The translations under genes were made by a program, and so were the position numbers. DNA of 36,415 bases from Lentisphaeria bacterium. Lineage in GTDB: Bacteria > Verrucomicrobiota > Lentisphaeria > Victivallales > UBA1829. This document shows positions 16,742 through 24,489 of this stretch, one piece after another (within the stretch, counting starts at the first letter, position 1; every line of letters starts with the position of its first letter). The DNA lies in assembly GCA_017615635.1 (NCBI GenBank), contig JAFZZR010000027.1, forward strand, positions 1 to 36,415, in the 5' to 3' direction. The notes beneath the pieces are model-generated. The model did no database searches and was not told the DNA's origin. It was given only the letters and a program-made list of their open reading frames with translations.

Positions 16742-18157
16742 ATGGGAATTCATACAGTCGAAAAAATCGGCGGAACGTCCATGAGCCGTTTCGGCGAGGT
16801 CATGAAGAACGTGATCATCGGATCCCGCAAGGATAATGAGCTGTACAACCGGATCTTTGTCGTTTCCGCCTATTCCGGGATCACCAATCTGCTTCTCGAG
16901 GACAAAAAGACCGGCGCGCCGGGTGTCTACGGGTATGTCTCTTCCGACAATCCGAACTGGGAACAGGCGCTGGACAAAGTCCGTGCGAAAATGCTGGAGT
17001 ACAACCGGTCCTTCGAGGATATCGGGCTGGACGTCAAGGAAGCGAATGACTTCATCAACGACCGTCTGGACGGTATTGCCGACAGCCTTCGCGATATCAT
17101 GAATCTGCGCACCTTCGGACATTTCCGGCCCGGCGATTATCTGCCGTCCACCCGGGAATTCCTGGCCGCCGTGGGCGAGGCGCACAGCGCCTTCAACTCG
17201 GCGAAGATCCTTCAGGCAAACGGCGTGAACGCCCGGTTCGTGGATCTCTCCGGCTGGAAGTCCACGGAAAGTCTGACGCTGGATCAGGCGATCCTGGCAG
17301 GATTCCGGGACATCGATCTGGCCGCGGAACTTCCCATTGTGACCGGGTACGTGAAGTTCGACACGGGGATCATGAAGAAGTTCGACCGCGGCTACAGCGA
17401 GATCACGTTCAGCAAGATCGCCGTTCTGACGGGTGCGTCCGAGGGGATCATCCACAAGGAATTCCATCTTTCCACCGGCGATCCCAAGCTCATGGGCCTG
17501 GAGAACGTGGAAGTGATCGGGAACACGAATTTCGACATTGCCGACCAGCTGTCCGACATGGGCATGGAGGCGATCCATTCCAAGGCCGCCAAGGAGATGG
17601 AGGCCAAGGATATTCCGATCCGCGTGAAGAACGCGTTCGATCCGGCGCATCCCGGAACTCTGATCAGCCGGGATTACATTTCCCCCAATCCCCGGGTGGA
17701 GATGATCTGCGGACGGAACGACATCATTGCGCTGGAGATGCACGATCCGGAGATGGTGGGCGAAAGCGGCTATGACTACCGTCTGGGCAAACATCTTGCG
17801 GACTACGGAGTCAACTACATCGCCAAGACCACCAACGCCAATACCATCACGCATTTCGTTCCGGAGAAGACCAAGCAGCTTTCCGAGTGCGTGGAGAGCA
17901 TCCGGCAGGCGTTTCCCAATGCCGATGTGCGCACCTTCAAGCTGGGGATCGTTTCCGTCATCGGGACCAATATGCGGATCCCCGGTTTCCTGGCCAGGGC
18001 CGCATCCGCCCTGTACAATGCGGGGATCAACGTGATCGGTCTGGACCAGACGCCCCGTCAGGTGAACATTCAGTTCATGGTGGACCGGGACGATTTTGAA
18101 AAGTCACAGAAAGTTCTTCATTGCGAGTTTGTGGAAAAGAATCATAAGGGAAAGTGA
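16742..18157 (+). CDS. lysC: aspartate kinase, resembling the ectoine-type branch
   Basis: A 471-residue aspartokinase, which phosphorylates aspartate as the first step to lysine, threonine and methionine. The N-terminal nucleotide-binding motif reads HTVEKIGGTSMSRFGEV rather than the common VxKFGGTSV. Together with inserts such as APGVYGYVSSDNPNWEQAL, RTFGHFRPGDYLPSTREFLAAVGE and the block ITGYVKFDTG-like VTGYVKFDTGIMKKFDRGYS, this resembles what I recall of the aspartokinase encoded with ectoine genes (Ask_Ect). C-terminal ACT modules include KLGIVSVIGTNMRIPGFLARA. The start is two bases after hom. No ectA/B/C gene is near, so general aspartate-family synthesis is the likely job. The subtype is from memory of the family and needs a tree. 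Confidence 0.9.
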   Translation: MGIHTVEKIGGTSMSRFGEVMKNVIIGSRKDNELYNRIFVVSAYSGITNLLLEDKKTGAPGVYGYVSSDNPNWEQALDKVRAKMLEYNRSFEDIGLDVKEANDFINDRLDGIADSLRDIMNLRTFGHFRPGDYLPSTREFLAAVGEAHSAFNSAKILQANGVNARFVDLSGWKSTESLTLDQAILAGFRDIDLAAELPIVTGYVKFDTGIMKKFDRGYSEITFSKIAVLTGASEGIIHKEFHLSTGDPKLMGLENVEVIGNTNFDIADQLSDMGMEAIHSKAAKEMEAKDIPIRVKNAFDPAHPGTLISRDYISPNPRVEMICGRNDIIALEMHDPEMVGESGYDYRLGKHLADYGVNYIAKTTNANTITHFVPEKTKQLSECVESIRQAFPNADVRTFKLGIVSVIGTNMRIPGFLARAASALYNAGINVIGLDQTPRQVNIQFMVDRDDFEKSQKVLHCEFVEKNHKGK

Positions 18158-18166
18158 GGTGTGCCC

Positions 18167-18649
18167 ATGCCGGATTTTCCTCCCCGCCCGGGTTGGGATG
18201 AGTATTTTATGGAGATCGCCAAGGTCGTTGCGCTGAGAAGCAACTGCTGCCGCCGCCATGTGGCCGCGGTCATCGTCAAGGACGGGCGGATCATTTCAAC
18301 CGGCTACAACGGCACGCCCCGGGGGATCCGGAACTGCAACGAGGGAGGCTGTCCCCGGTGCAATTCCCATGCGCCCAGCGGCACGTCTCTGGAAGAGTGC
18401 ATTTGTTCCCACGGGGAGGAGAATGCCATTGTTCAGGCTGCCTATCACGGCATTTCCATCAAGGATTCCACACTGTACACGACCTTCAGTCCCTGCCTTC
18501 TCTGTGCAAAAATGATCATCAATTCCGGGATCCGCGAGGTCGTTTACAACGAGCGTTACTCCATTGATTCGACGGCCCGGCGGATCCTGCACGAGGCCGG
18601 CGTCATTCTCCGGCCCGTTTCGGCCAAGGCGGAAAACGCTCCGGAGTGA
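18167..18649 (+). CDS. dCMP deaminase (ComEB type)
   Basis: A 160-residue zinc-dependent deaminase that converts dCMP to dUMP for thymidylate synthesis. Zinc and catalytic residues are visible: His82 and Glu84 in CSHGEENAIV and Cys110/Cys113 in FSPCLLCAKM. The N-terminal region YFMEIAKVVALRSNCCRRHVAA and YNGTPRGIRNCNEGGC are typical of this family, including the extra cysteines. The ATG at 18167 is preferred because GTGAGGT lies about seven bases upstream; the GTG at 18161 would sit on top of that site. It begins nine bases after the aspartokinase stop and is probably the last gene of that operon. Confidence 0.92.
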   Translation: MPDFPPRPGWDEYFMEIAKVVALRSNCCRRHVAAVIVKDGRIISTGYNGTPRGIRNCNEGGCPRCNSHAPSGTSLEECICSHGEENAIVQAAYHGISIKDSTLYTTFSPCLLCAKMIINSGIREVVYNERYSIDSTARRILHEAGVILRPVSAKAENAPE

Positions 18650-18683
18650 TGATCGGGGACCGATCGGCGGAAGATTCCACCGG

Positions 18684-19568
18684 CTATCTCGATCCCCAGA
18701 GGATCGGAAGAATGTCGCCCGGATCCGATGTGTTTCCCGTCGTCATCTGACGATAGAGGCTCCGCTGCATCTCCCGTGCTGCGCTTTCCGGGTCGGCCCG
18801 GAAGGAGCGGTCCCGGATCGCGGGCATTTCACAGCCGGGCAGCATGCAGGCGGTCCAGAATCCTGAAGAAGCCGCCGATACCGCTTCATCTCCGGAAAAA
18901 CGGAGTGCCGCGTCGGCATCGTCGGTCAGGAGACAGGTATCGTCCGTCATGAGTTCGGCGGGGAGGGTATTTTGTCCGGCCGCGTCTTTCGGAAGCTCCT
19001 GAAAGAGCGGCGGATCTTTCTGCGTAAAAATTTTCAGAAGGGGGAGTGGTGGAATCAGGGACGGCATGCCCTCGGAGGTTTTCGTTTCCAGAACGAGGAT
19101 CCGGTTCGTTTTCCGCTGGTTCGCCGTCTGAAGAAAATACAGCCAGGCTCCGGATGCGTCGAGAAAAATGGTGTTCGGCCCGGGCTTTTTCATCGACAGC
19201 AGAACGAATCCCCTCTGTCCGCTCCGGAGTTTCGCTTCCTGTTCGGGCGTGAGCCAGGCGGGATCCGTGATCAGGATGCCTTCGGCGCGTTCCCAGTCCC
19301 GAAACTCCTTCCCCGTCGAAAGCTGGAGACAGAATCCGTCGGCGAGCAGCCGTTCGGCCAGCGCATTATGGACGTTTCGCACGAACGGAGGGACGCCCCG
19401 GGAAAAACTCCCGATAAGGACGATCCGCCCCGTCCGCGGATGTGTATGCCGGATTGCGGGTTTGACCGGTTCGCTTATTCTCCGCACCGGGCTCACAGCA
19501 CGCACAGGCCGTGCCTGAGTTCGGGAGGAGGAACGCTTGTCGGGATCCGGATTCCGTTTCATCGGCAT
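18684..19568 (-). CDS. orphan LacI/periplasmic-binding-like sensor domain protein without HTH
   Basis: A 294-residue protein from the ATG at 19568 (a second ATG lies two codons later, and the frame stays open 5' into the cupin gene). The first 45-50 residues are Arg/Pro/Ser-rich and contain no helix-turn-helix. After that comes a pattern like the effector domain of LacI-type regulators: GRIVLIGSFSRGVPPFVRNVHNALAERLLADGF, AEGILITDP, RGFVLLSM, then ASGAWLYFLQTANQRKTNRILVLE. A DNA-binding part may be lost, or the protein may bind a ligand for another purpose. It starts about 20 bases after the cupin stop codon. The homology is judged by pattern only, and no clear ribosome-binding site supports the start. 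Confidence 0.5.
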   Translation of the reverse strand: MPMKRNPDPDKRSSSRTQARPVRAVSPVRRISEPVKPAIRHTHPRTGRIVLIGSFSRGVPPFVRNVHNALAERLLADGFCLQLSTGKEFRDWERAEGILITDPAWLTPEQEAKLRSGQRGFVLLSMKKPGPNTIFLDASGAWLYFLQTANQRKTNRILVLETKTSEGMPSLIPPLPLLKIFTQKDPPLFQELPKDAAGQNTLPAELMTDDTCLLTDDADAALRFSGDEAVSAASSGFWTACMLPGCEMPAIRDRSFRADPESAAREMQRSLYRQMTTGNTSDPGDILPILWGSR

Positions 19569-19587
19569 GGTGAGGAAGGTCTCTTTT

Positions 19588-19938
19588 TCAGTACGGAACG
19601 ATGGCGGCGAGCAGAACGAGAGTCTGGTCTCCGTAACAGGCAACGGAGTGTCCTTCTCCGCTCTGCGTAATGATGGTGTCGCCGGTTTCCAGAATTTCTT
19701 CGCGGCCATTGTCGGAAACTTTCGCGCGGCCTTCCAGAATCAGGAAGATCTCCTCCTCGTTCTCGTGCACGTGCCAGCCGATGGAAACTCCGGGCTCCAG
19801 GATCAGCTTGGAAAACAGGCGGGCTTTCGATTTCATTTCCGTATCCCGTTCCCACACTCTTTCGAATTTCACGGTTCCGGTTCCCCCGCGCATTTCCGTA
19901 CGGGTCTCTTTGCGGAAATCGGCTTTACGCTTGATCAT
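19588..19938 (-). CDS. small cupin-domain protein
   Basis: A 116-residue single-domain cupin, a small beta-barrel that usually binds a metal ion and a small molecule. The two cupin motifs are seen: GWHVHENEEEIFLILEGRAKV (metal-binding His, His, Glu) and GDTIITQSGEGHSVACYGDQ (final His). Substrate and reaction cannot be predicted. AGGAG stands eight bases upstream of the ATG and a good promoter lies at 20014-20042. The orphan sensor-domain gene follows at about 20 bases, so the cupin may be its partner. Confidence 0.85.
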   Translation of the reverse strand: MIKRKADFRKETRTEMRGGTGTVKFERVWERDTEMKSKARLFSKLILEPGVSIGWHVHENEEEIFLILEGRAKVSDNGREEILETGDTIITQSGEGHSVACYGDQTLVLLAAIVPY

Positions 19939-20013
19939 TTTTCAACTCCTGATGATGCTTTGTCTGAGCGATCCTGAACATCCGGTTCGAGGATTTGTTC
20001 GCGTTCCGCGCAT

Positions 20014-20042
20014 AAAATATCCACTCTTCCGGCAAATGTCAA
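20014..20042 (-). promoter_or_regulatory. predicted cupin-gene promoter
   Basis: On the minus strand, a perfect TTGACA (20042-20037) and TATTTT (20019-20014) are 17 bases apart. This is one of the best promoter matches in the window. Confidence 0.6.
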
Positions 20043-20087
20043 ATCGATTCTCCGGAATTTCGGGGATGTTTCCGCGCATGCGGAAAT

Positions 20088-21164
20088 TTACAGCAAGGCG
20101 GCCAGCTTGACCAGAATCGGAACCATCCGGTCGATGGAATCGCTTTCCAGATACTCGGAAACGGAATGTGCACCGGCTCCCAGACAGCCCATGATCGCCG
20201 TGGGGACCCCGAGTTTCTGCAGATGACGTGCGTCGGTGGCGCCGGTCATCCGGACGAAAGATGGCTCTTTCCCGTACAGATCGCGGATGATCCCGGCCAG
20301 CAGACGCAGAGGCTGGGAATCCGGATCGCCGTTGAACGGCGGACAGGACCGCTGGATGGAGACCTCCAGTCCTGTGACGTCGGCGACCATCCGGGGCAAC
20401 GTTTCCAGCTCCTCGGCCCGGGTGATGCGGAAATTGACGGTCATGGATGCCTCGTCGGGGATCTGATTTTCCGCCTTGCCGGCGGAGAGAATGACCGGTT
20501 CCATGGAGTCCCGCCAGTCTTTTTCCTCCCGCGGATTCTCCCATTGATCCGCCAGTTTGGCGAATCCGCGGAAAAGGGCCACGATCGCATTCTTTCCGGT
20601 CCACGGATAGGCGGAATGTCCGGCCGTTCCGCGTGCGGTCAGTTTCAGGATCACGATCCCCTTCTGCGCATAGACCACAAAATCCGGCCCTCGGGAGCCG
20701 TCAACGACCAGGACCATCTTTTTGGCGCCGTATCCCAGCTTTATCATGGCATCGGTGGTGGATCCGCCCAGCTCCTCGTCCCCGGTGAAAAAGGCTCCGG
20801 CATCGGCTTTCCCCTTCAAGTCGATCAGCGCCTGCGCCACGCAGACCGCATTCCCCAGATCGTCCGTTGCTCCGCGCCCGTAGATCCGCCCGTTTTCCCG
20901 CACGTCCAGGCTGTACTGCGTTTCCGGGTCCAGGGCCGGGACCACGTCCACATGCGGATTGAAGAGAATATCGGGTGTCTTGTTCCCCGTGGTGGATGCA
21001 AAGAGAATATGCCGGTCTCCCACCGCCTCCATGCGGCAGAAAACGCCGTGATCCTCCAGAAAACGGCGGAGGTGTTCCTGTACCTTGTCCACCGCCGCCG
21101 GGTCACGGCTTACCGGATGAAATGATACCAGTTCACGCAAAAGTTCCCAATGTTCCGATTTCAT
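20088..21164 (-). CDS. M20-family metallopeptidase/deacylase
   Basis: A 358-residue zinc hydrolase of the M20/ArgE/DapE/carboxypeptidase G2 group. The metal-binding pattern is present: His in LFNPHVDVVPALDPE, Asp in GRGATDDLGNAV, the acidic pair in FFTGDEELGGST, and the C-terminal His in LGAGAHSVSEYL. A dimerisation domain lies between (KLTARGTAGHSAYPWTGKNA). Members cleave acyl-amino acids or dipeptides; N-succinyl-diaminopimelate or N-acetylornithine are common substrates but nothing here selects one. AAAGGAG lies upstream of the ATG, and a palindrome is in the leader. It appears to be monocistronic. Confidence 0.88.
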   Translation of the reverse strand: MKSEHWELLRELVSFHPVSRDPAAVDKVQEHLRRFLEDHGVFCRMEAVGDRHILFASTTGNKTPDILFNPHVDVVPALDPETQYSLDVRENGRIYGRGATDDLGNAVCVAQALIDLKGKADAGAFFTGDEELGGSTTDAMIKLGYGAKKMVLVVDGSRGPDFVVYAQKGIVILKLTARGTAGHSAYPWTGKNAIVALFRGFAKLADQWENPREEKDWRDSMEPVILSAGKAENQIPDEASMTVNFRITRAEELETLPRMVADVTGLEVSIQRSCPPFNGDPDSQPLRLLAGIIRDLYGKEPSFVRMTGATDARHLQKLGVPTAIMGCLGAGAHSVSEYLESDSIDRMVPILVKLAALL

Positions 21165-21183
21165 GCGAAAAGACTCCTTTCGA

Positions 21184-21195
21184 TCGAACGTTCGA
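21184..21195. promoter_or_regulatory. perfect 12-base palindrome in the M20-gene leader
   Basis: TCGAACGTTCGA is identical on both strands and lies between the predicted -10 box and the start codon of the M20 peptidase gene. It may be an operator or a short hairpin. It has the CGAAC/GTTCG halves of Gram-positive LexA boxes but without their central spacer, so I do not call it LexA. Confidence 0.25.
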
Positions 21196-21209
21196 ATGCT
21201 GTTCCCCGT

Positions 21210-21238
21210 AATATATCACCACGCGCCGCTTCCGGCAA
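21210..21238 (-). promoter_or_regulatory. predicted M20 peptidase promoter
   Basis: On the minus strand, TTGCCG (21238-21233) and TATATT (21215-21210) with a 17-base spacer, upstream of the AAAGGAG site. The -35 box lies just beyond the mutY stop codon. Confidence 0.5.
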
Positions 21239-21257
21239 GCCCGGGCTGCACGCAGAT

Positions 21258-22310
21258 TCATTTCGCTTTCGTCAGAACGCCGCGGAAAGCACGGAAGGCG
21301 GAGGGGATGGCGGGGAGCCGGTCCGGTTCGAACCAGGTGTACTGGTCCATTTCTTCGGGCAGTTCCACCATGCAGGAGATCATATCCCAGGCAAGATGCG
21401 AAAAAACATGAACGGCGGCGGGCCCCTTCCGCACGCGGATCCCGCCCAGAAAGGCCGAAACTTCCCGGATTGTTTTCCAGCCGGAGAGCGAGGGAAATTC
21501 CCACAGATTTGCCAGCAGCCCGCGACCCGGTCTTTTGCGGAGTGCGACTTTCCCGCCGCAGCGGAGGATCAGGATCGTCCGCTTTTCCACGGGACGGCTC
21601 TTCTTTTCCGGCGGCACGGGCAGATTTGTCTGCCGTCCCGATTTGCGCGCAAGACAGAAATCCGCCAGCGGACAGCGAGGACAATCGGGCGAGCCCGCAG
21701 GCGTACAGACGACTTCTCCCAGTTCCATGAGCGCCTGCGTGAAATCGGATTCCGCCCCGGCCGGGTAAATCCTACGGAGTCCTTCGGCGACTTCCTTCCG
21801 GACCGCGGCAGACCGTACATCGCCTTCGAAGGCGGCCAGCCGGGCGATCACACGCATGACATTGCCGTCCACGGCGGGCTCGGGCAGTCCGAAGGCGATG
21901 GAACAGATTGCGCCGGCGGTATAGTCGCCGATCCCGGGTAGGGCGCGGACTTCCGCGAAGGTCCGGGGGAACCGTCCCTGATGTTTCTCCATGATGACTT
22001 CTGCGGCGGCGCGGAGATTTCTTGCGCGGGAATAGTAGCCCAGCCCTTCCCAGAGTTTGAGGACCTGTTCTTCATCCGCGGCGGCCAGAGACGGGATGTC
22101 GGGCAGGGCGGTTCGGAACCTCTCGAAATAGCCGCGCACGGTCTCGATCCTCGTCTGCTGGAGCATGATTTCCGACAGCCAGACAAAGTAGGGCGTCCGG
22201 TCCCGGCGCCAGGGAAGATCCCGCGCATTCCGGCGGAACCAGTCGACCAGCGGGCCGGGCAGACAAGCGTAGAGTTCCGGATCTATCTGCATCGTTTTGC
22301 CCACAGACAT
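21258..22310 (-). CDS. mutY: A/G-specific adenine DNA glycosylase
   Basis: A 350-residue DNA repair enzyme that removes adenine mispaired with 8-oxoguanine. The catalytic Glu47 is in WLSEIMLQQTRIETV, the helix-hairpin-helix is LPGIGDYTAGAI, and the catalytic Asp148 is in AVDGNVMRV. The [4Fe-4S] loop cysteines are C202, C210, C213 and C219, a C-x7-C-x2-C-x5-C pattern with one residue more than the usual x6 in the first gap. The C-terminal Nudix-like domain that recognises 8-oxoguanine follows (about residues 230-350). The start overlaps the end of the upstream methyltransferase gene by 28 bases; a second ATG at 22292 is possible. The two genes are co-transcribed. Confidence 0.95.
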   Translation of the reverse strand: MSVGKTMQIDPELYACLPGPLVDWFRRNARDLPWRRDRTPYFVWLSEIMLQQTRIETVRGYFERFRTALPDIPSLAAADEEQVLKLWEGLGYYSRARNLRAAAEVIMEKHQGRFPRTFAEVRALPGIGDYTAGAICSIAFGLPEPAVDGNVMRVIARLAAFEGDVRSAAVRKEVAEGLRRIYPAGAESDFTQALMELGEVVCTPAGSPDCPRCPLADFCLARKSGRQTNLPVPPEKKSRPVEKRTILILRCGGKVALRKRPGRGLLANLWEFPSLSGWKTIREVSAFLGGIRVRKGPAAVHVFSHLAWDMISCMVELPEEMDQYTWFEPDRLPAIPSAFRAFRGVLTKAK

Positions 22311-23527
22311 TTCAGATATCCCGATTCCGGAAACAGCGCGGGGTGATCCGCTCCGTGAAAGGTACGGTCGAATACGCGGATCGCGCCGCCTGCCGCATTT
22401 TCCACGGCATGAAAGAAATCATCCGGCGAAACGCGGCTGGAGCAGGATGCGGCGGCCAGGATCCCCCCGGGGGCCAGAAGACGCATGGCGCATTTCGCCA
22501 GGTGCCCGTAGGACTTCAGAGCATCGGGGATGGATTCCGCCGACTGTGCGAAGGAGGGCGGATCCACAATGACGAATCCGAATTTCTTTCCTTCCTCGGC
22601 CAGCTTCGTCATGACGGCGAAGGCATCGCCACGTATTTCCGTATGTCGGCATTTCGCAATGTTCGGGATGGCGGCGTTCCGCTTGAAGTTGGCGGCGCAC
22701 TCCTCCAGTGCATGACGGTCGGCATCCACGCTCGTGACGGATCTTGCGCCGCCCCGGGCCGCATACAGGGAGAATCCGCCGGAAAAACAGAAAACGTTAA
22801 GTACGTCGAGTCCCTGTGCCAGTTTTTCGGCCCGGGCCCGGTTGTCACGCTGATCCAGGAAGAAGCCCGTCTTCTGCCCGGACTTCAGATCCGCCTGAAA
22901 CAGGATCCCGTTTTCCCGGAAGACCTTTTTGCCGTCGAAACCGTTGTCCGCGCCGCGCGGAAAGATGTCGCCGTCGGAGAGACCGCACCGGATTTCCGGA
23001 CTCATGGCCTGGAGTTCCCGGGAGAGCCGGATCACGAAGGTATCGATATCCGGAGAGGCAGCCTGAATGGCATTGGACACCTGATTTATCCGCACGGGCC
23101 AGGCAGCGGAATAGAGCTTGATCACGGCAATGTTTTCATACCGGTCCGCCGCCAGTCCCGGAAATCCGTCGGACTCCCCGTTGATGAGACGCCAGGCCGT
23201 CGTCCCGGAAGGGATCTTCCCCGCCCGCAGACCGGCGGCTTTCTCCGTCAGGATCCGGAAGAGATCGGGCCCCACAGGCGGCAGGCCGGATCCCTGCGGC
23301 AGGATCTTCACCAGGACCCGGGAGCCCGGATCGTAGAGCCCGGCGCCGAGGAGTTTGCCGTCCGGATCGAACAGAACAGCCGTATCGCCGGGCGATCCGC
23401 CGGCGGTGCAGCGTTCCGCGGAGTCTTCGAAAAGCCAGGGATGCCCCTTCCGGATGGAGGCAACGGCCTTTCTCCGTACCCGGACGGCGATGCGTTTCGG
23501 CTCTCGGATGTGGTCAATGATGGTCAT
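22283..23527 (-). CDS. RlmI-like class I SAM-dependent rRNA methyltransferase
   Basis: A 414-residue protein with an N-terminal PUA-type RNA-binding domain (RKAVASIRKGHPWLFEDSAE, then GDTAVLFDPDGKLLGAGLYDPGS), a middle EEHEE-like part, and a Rossmann methyltransferase domain (VLNVFCFSGGFSLYAARGGA for SAM binding, then VIVDPPSFAQS as the catalytic motif IV). This matches the YccW/RlmI family that makes 5-methylcytosine in 23S rRNA, although the exact target base in this organism is unproven. AAGGG serves as ribosome-binding site at the ATG at 23527. It overlaps mutY. The gene is transcribed away from the rpsP operon. Confidence 0.9.
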   Translation of the reverse strand: MTIIDHIREPKRIAVRVRRKAVASIRKGHPWLFEDSAERCTAGGSPGDTAVLFDPDGKLLGAGLYDPGSRVLVKILPQGSGLPPVGPDLFRILTEKAAGLRAGKIPSGTTAWRLINGESDGFPGLAADRYENIAVIKLYSAAWPVRINQVSNAIQAASPDIDTFVIRLSRELQAMSPEIRCGLSDGDIFPRGADNGFDGKKVFRENGILFQADLKSGQKTGFFLDQRDNRARAEKLAQGLDVLNVFCFSGGFSLYAARGGARSVTSVDADRHALEECAANFKRNAAIPNIAKCRHTEIRGDAFAVMTKLAEEGKKFGFVIVDPPSFAQSAESIPDALKSYGHLAKCAMRLLAPGGILAAASCSSRVSPDDFFHAVENAAGGAIRVFDRTFHGADHPALFPESGYLKCLWAKRCR

Positions 23528-23597
23528 GATGGCCCTTACAGTAGCATGGCAAGGGCAAAAATCCAGTAAAAAACCGAAAAAAGAAGATTTTTTGTAT

Positions 23598-23625
23598 TTG
23601 ACAAAGCGGGAAAAAGTTGTATATT
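23598..23625 (+). promoter_or_regulatory. strong predicted promoter of the rpsP operon
   Basis: A perfect TTGACA at 23598-23603 and TATATT at 23620-23625 with a 16-base spacer. It gives an untranslated leader of roughly 105 bases before rpsP. Confidence 0.7.
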
Positions 23626-23682
23626 AATTTTCTTTCAAGGACTGCGTGTATCCGCGGCCCTGGAAAAGGAACATGTTGGAAT

Positions 23683-23698
23683 GCGGCGGAAACGCCGC
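23683..23698 (+). promoter_or_regulatory. GAAA-tetraloop hairpin in the rpsP leader
   Basis: GCGGCG (23683-23688), loop GAAA (23689-23692), CGCCGC (23693-23698): a perfect six-pair GC stem closed by a GNRA tetraloop about 40 bases before the rpsP start. No T-run follows, so it is not a terminator. It may stabilise the mRNA or take part in ribosomal-protein autoregulation. I do not recognise a known leader family. Confidence 0.5.
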
Positions 23699-23737
23699 GG
23701 AATCCGGGTAGTCTCCGGGAATTGGAAGGAAAACCAA

Positions 23738-24043
23738 ATGGTAAAGATCAGACTGAAAAGAACAGGTGCGAAGAACTGGATTAGTTTCCGGATCGTTGTC
23801 TGCGATATCCGGAAGCAGCGCGATGGAAAAATGCTTGAGGAACTCGGGTATTACGATCCTCGCAGAAGCGATGAGAAGCTCAACATGGACCGGATCGAGT
23901 ACTGGATCTCCCAGGGCGCGATCATGAGCGAGACCGTGGCGGACATCTACAAGCGTGCGAAGGCCGGGACCCCGAAGCTTTACGGCCAGCCCGATTCCTA
24001 CACGAAGAAAAAGAATTTCAAGAAACAGGCGGAAGCGAAGTAA
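23738..24043 (+). CDS. rpsP: 30S ribosomal protein S16
   Basis: A 101-residue ribosomal protein of the small subunit. MVKIRLKRTGAKNWISFRIVV and the block ELGYYDPRRSDEKLNMDRIEYWISQGA are characteristic of bacterial S16. The ATG at 23738 is used because GGAAGGA lies just upstream; an in-frame ATG at 23681 would translate through the leader hairpin and is rejected. It opens the rpsP-khpA-trmD-rplS-rnhB cluster, a classic conserved translation operon, and has a strong promoter. Confidence 0.97.
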   Translation: MVKIRLKRTGAKNWISFRIVVCDIRKQRDGKMLEELGYYDPRRSDEKLNMDRIEYWISQGAIMSETVADIYKRAKAGTPKLYGQPDSYTKKKNFKKQAEAK

Positions 24044-24091
24044 GCCTTTTCCGGGCTTCTGAATTTCCGTTGATCTGCGGAGTTACAGATA

Positions 24092-24487
24092 ATGGGTTTC
24101 TGGTCGAAACTTTTCGGCGGCGGAAGCAGTGAGCCCGCCGCAACCGAGACAACGAAGAACACCCGGCCGGATAAGACGGCGTCTTCCGGACGGAGCAGTT
24201 CCCCCGCGTGCGCTCGTTCCGTGAGCATGACAGACCTTGAGAGCTTTGTGGAATTTGTGGCGAAAGCTCTTGTGGATTATCCGGACGAGGTCAAGGTCTC
24301 CACCCGGGAGAACGAAGATGGAAAGACGATCCGGATCTTCTGCCGTGCCGGAGACCGGGGCAAAATCATCGGAAAGAAGGGCAAGACGATCATGGCTCTC
24401 CGCTCGCTCGTCGCGGGCGCCGCGGGCCGTTCCCGCAGCCGTGTTTCCGTGGAAGTCCCCGATGACAACGAGGAAGAGAAAGGGTAA
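24092..24487 (+). CDS. khpA: KhpA-like KH-domain RNA-binding protein with N-terminal extension
   Basis: A 131-residue protein whose C-terminal 85 residues form the KhpA single KH domain: LESFVEFVAKALVDYPDEV, then the RNA-binding loop in GKIIGKKGKTIMALRSLV. Usual KhpA proteins are about 75-85 residues and begin near MTDLESF, which here is residue 46 (24227). The first 45 residues, MGFWSKLFGGGSS and a Thr/Ser/Ala-rich linker, are extra. GGAG ten bases before the ATG at 24092 supports the longer form, whereas 24227 has no good site. KhpA binds structured RNA, often with KhpB, and its place between rpsP and trmD is conserved in bacteria. Confidence 0.9.
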   Translation: MGFWSKLFGGGSSEPAATETTKNTRPDKTASSGRSSSPACARSVSMTDLESFVEFVAKALVDYPDEVKVSTRENEDGKTIRIFCRAGDRGKIIGKKGKTIMALRSLVAGAAGRSRSRVSVEVPDDNEEEKG

Positions 24488-24489
24488 GA

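Noticed and set aside
15350..18649. Ectoine biosynthesis cluster.
   Set aside because: The aspartokinase looks like the ectoine-type branch, but no ectA, ectB or ectC is near.
21183..21196. Possible LexA (SOS) box in the M20 gene leader.
   Set aside because: The half-sites resemble Gram-positive SOS boxes but the central four bases are missing. An M20 peptidase is also not a typical SOS gene.
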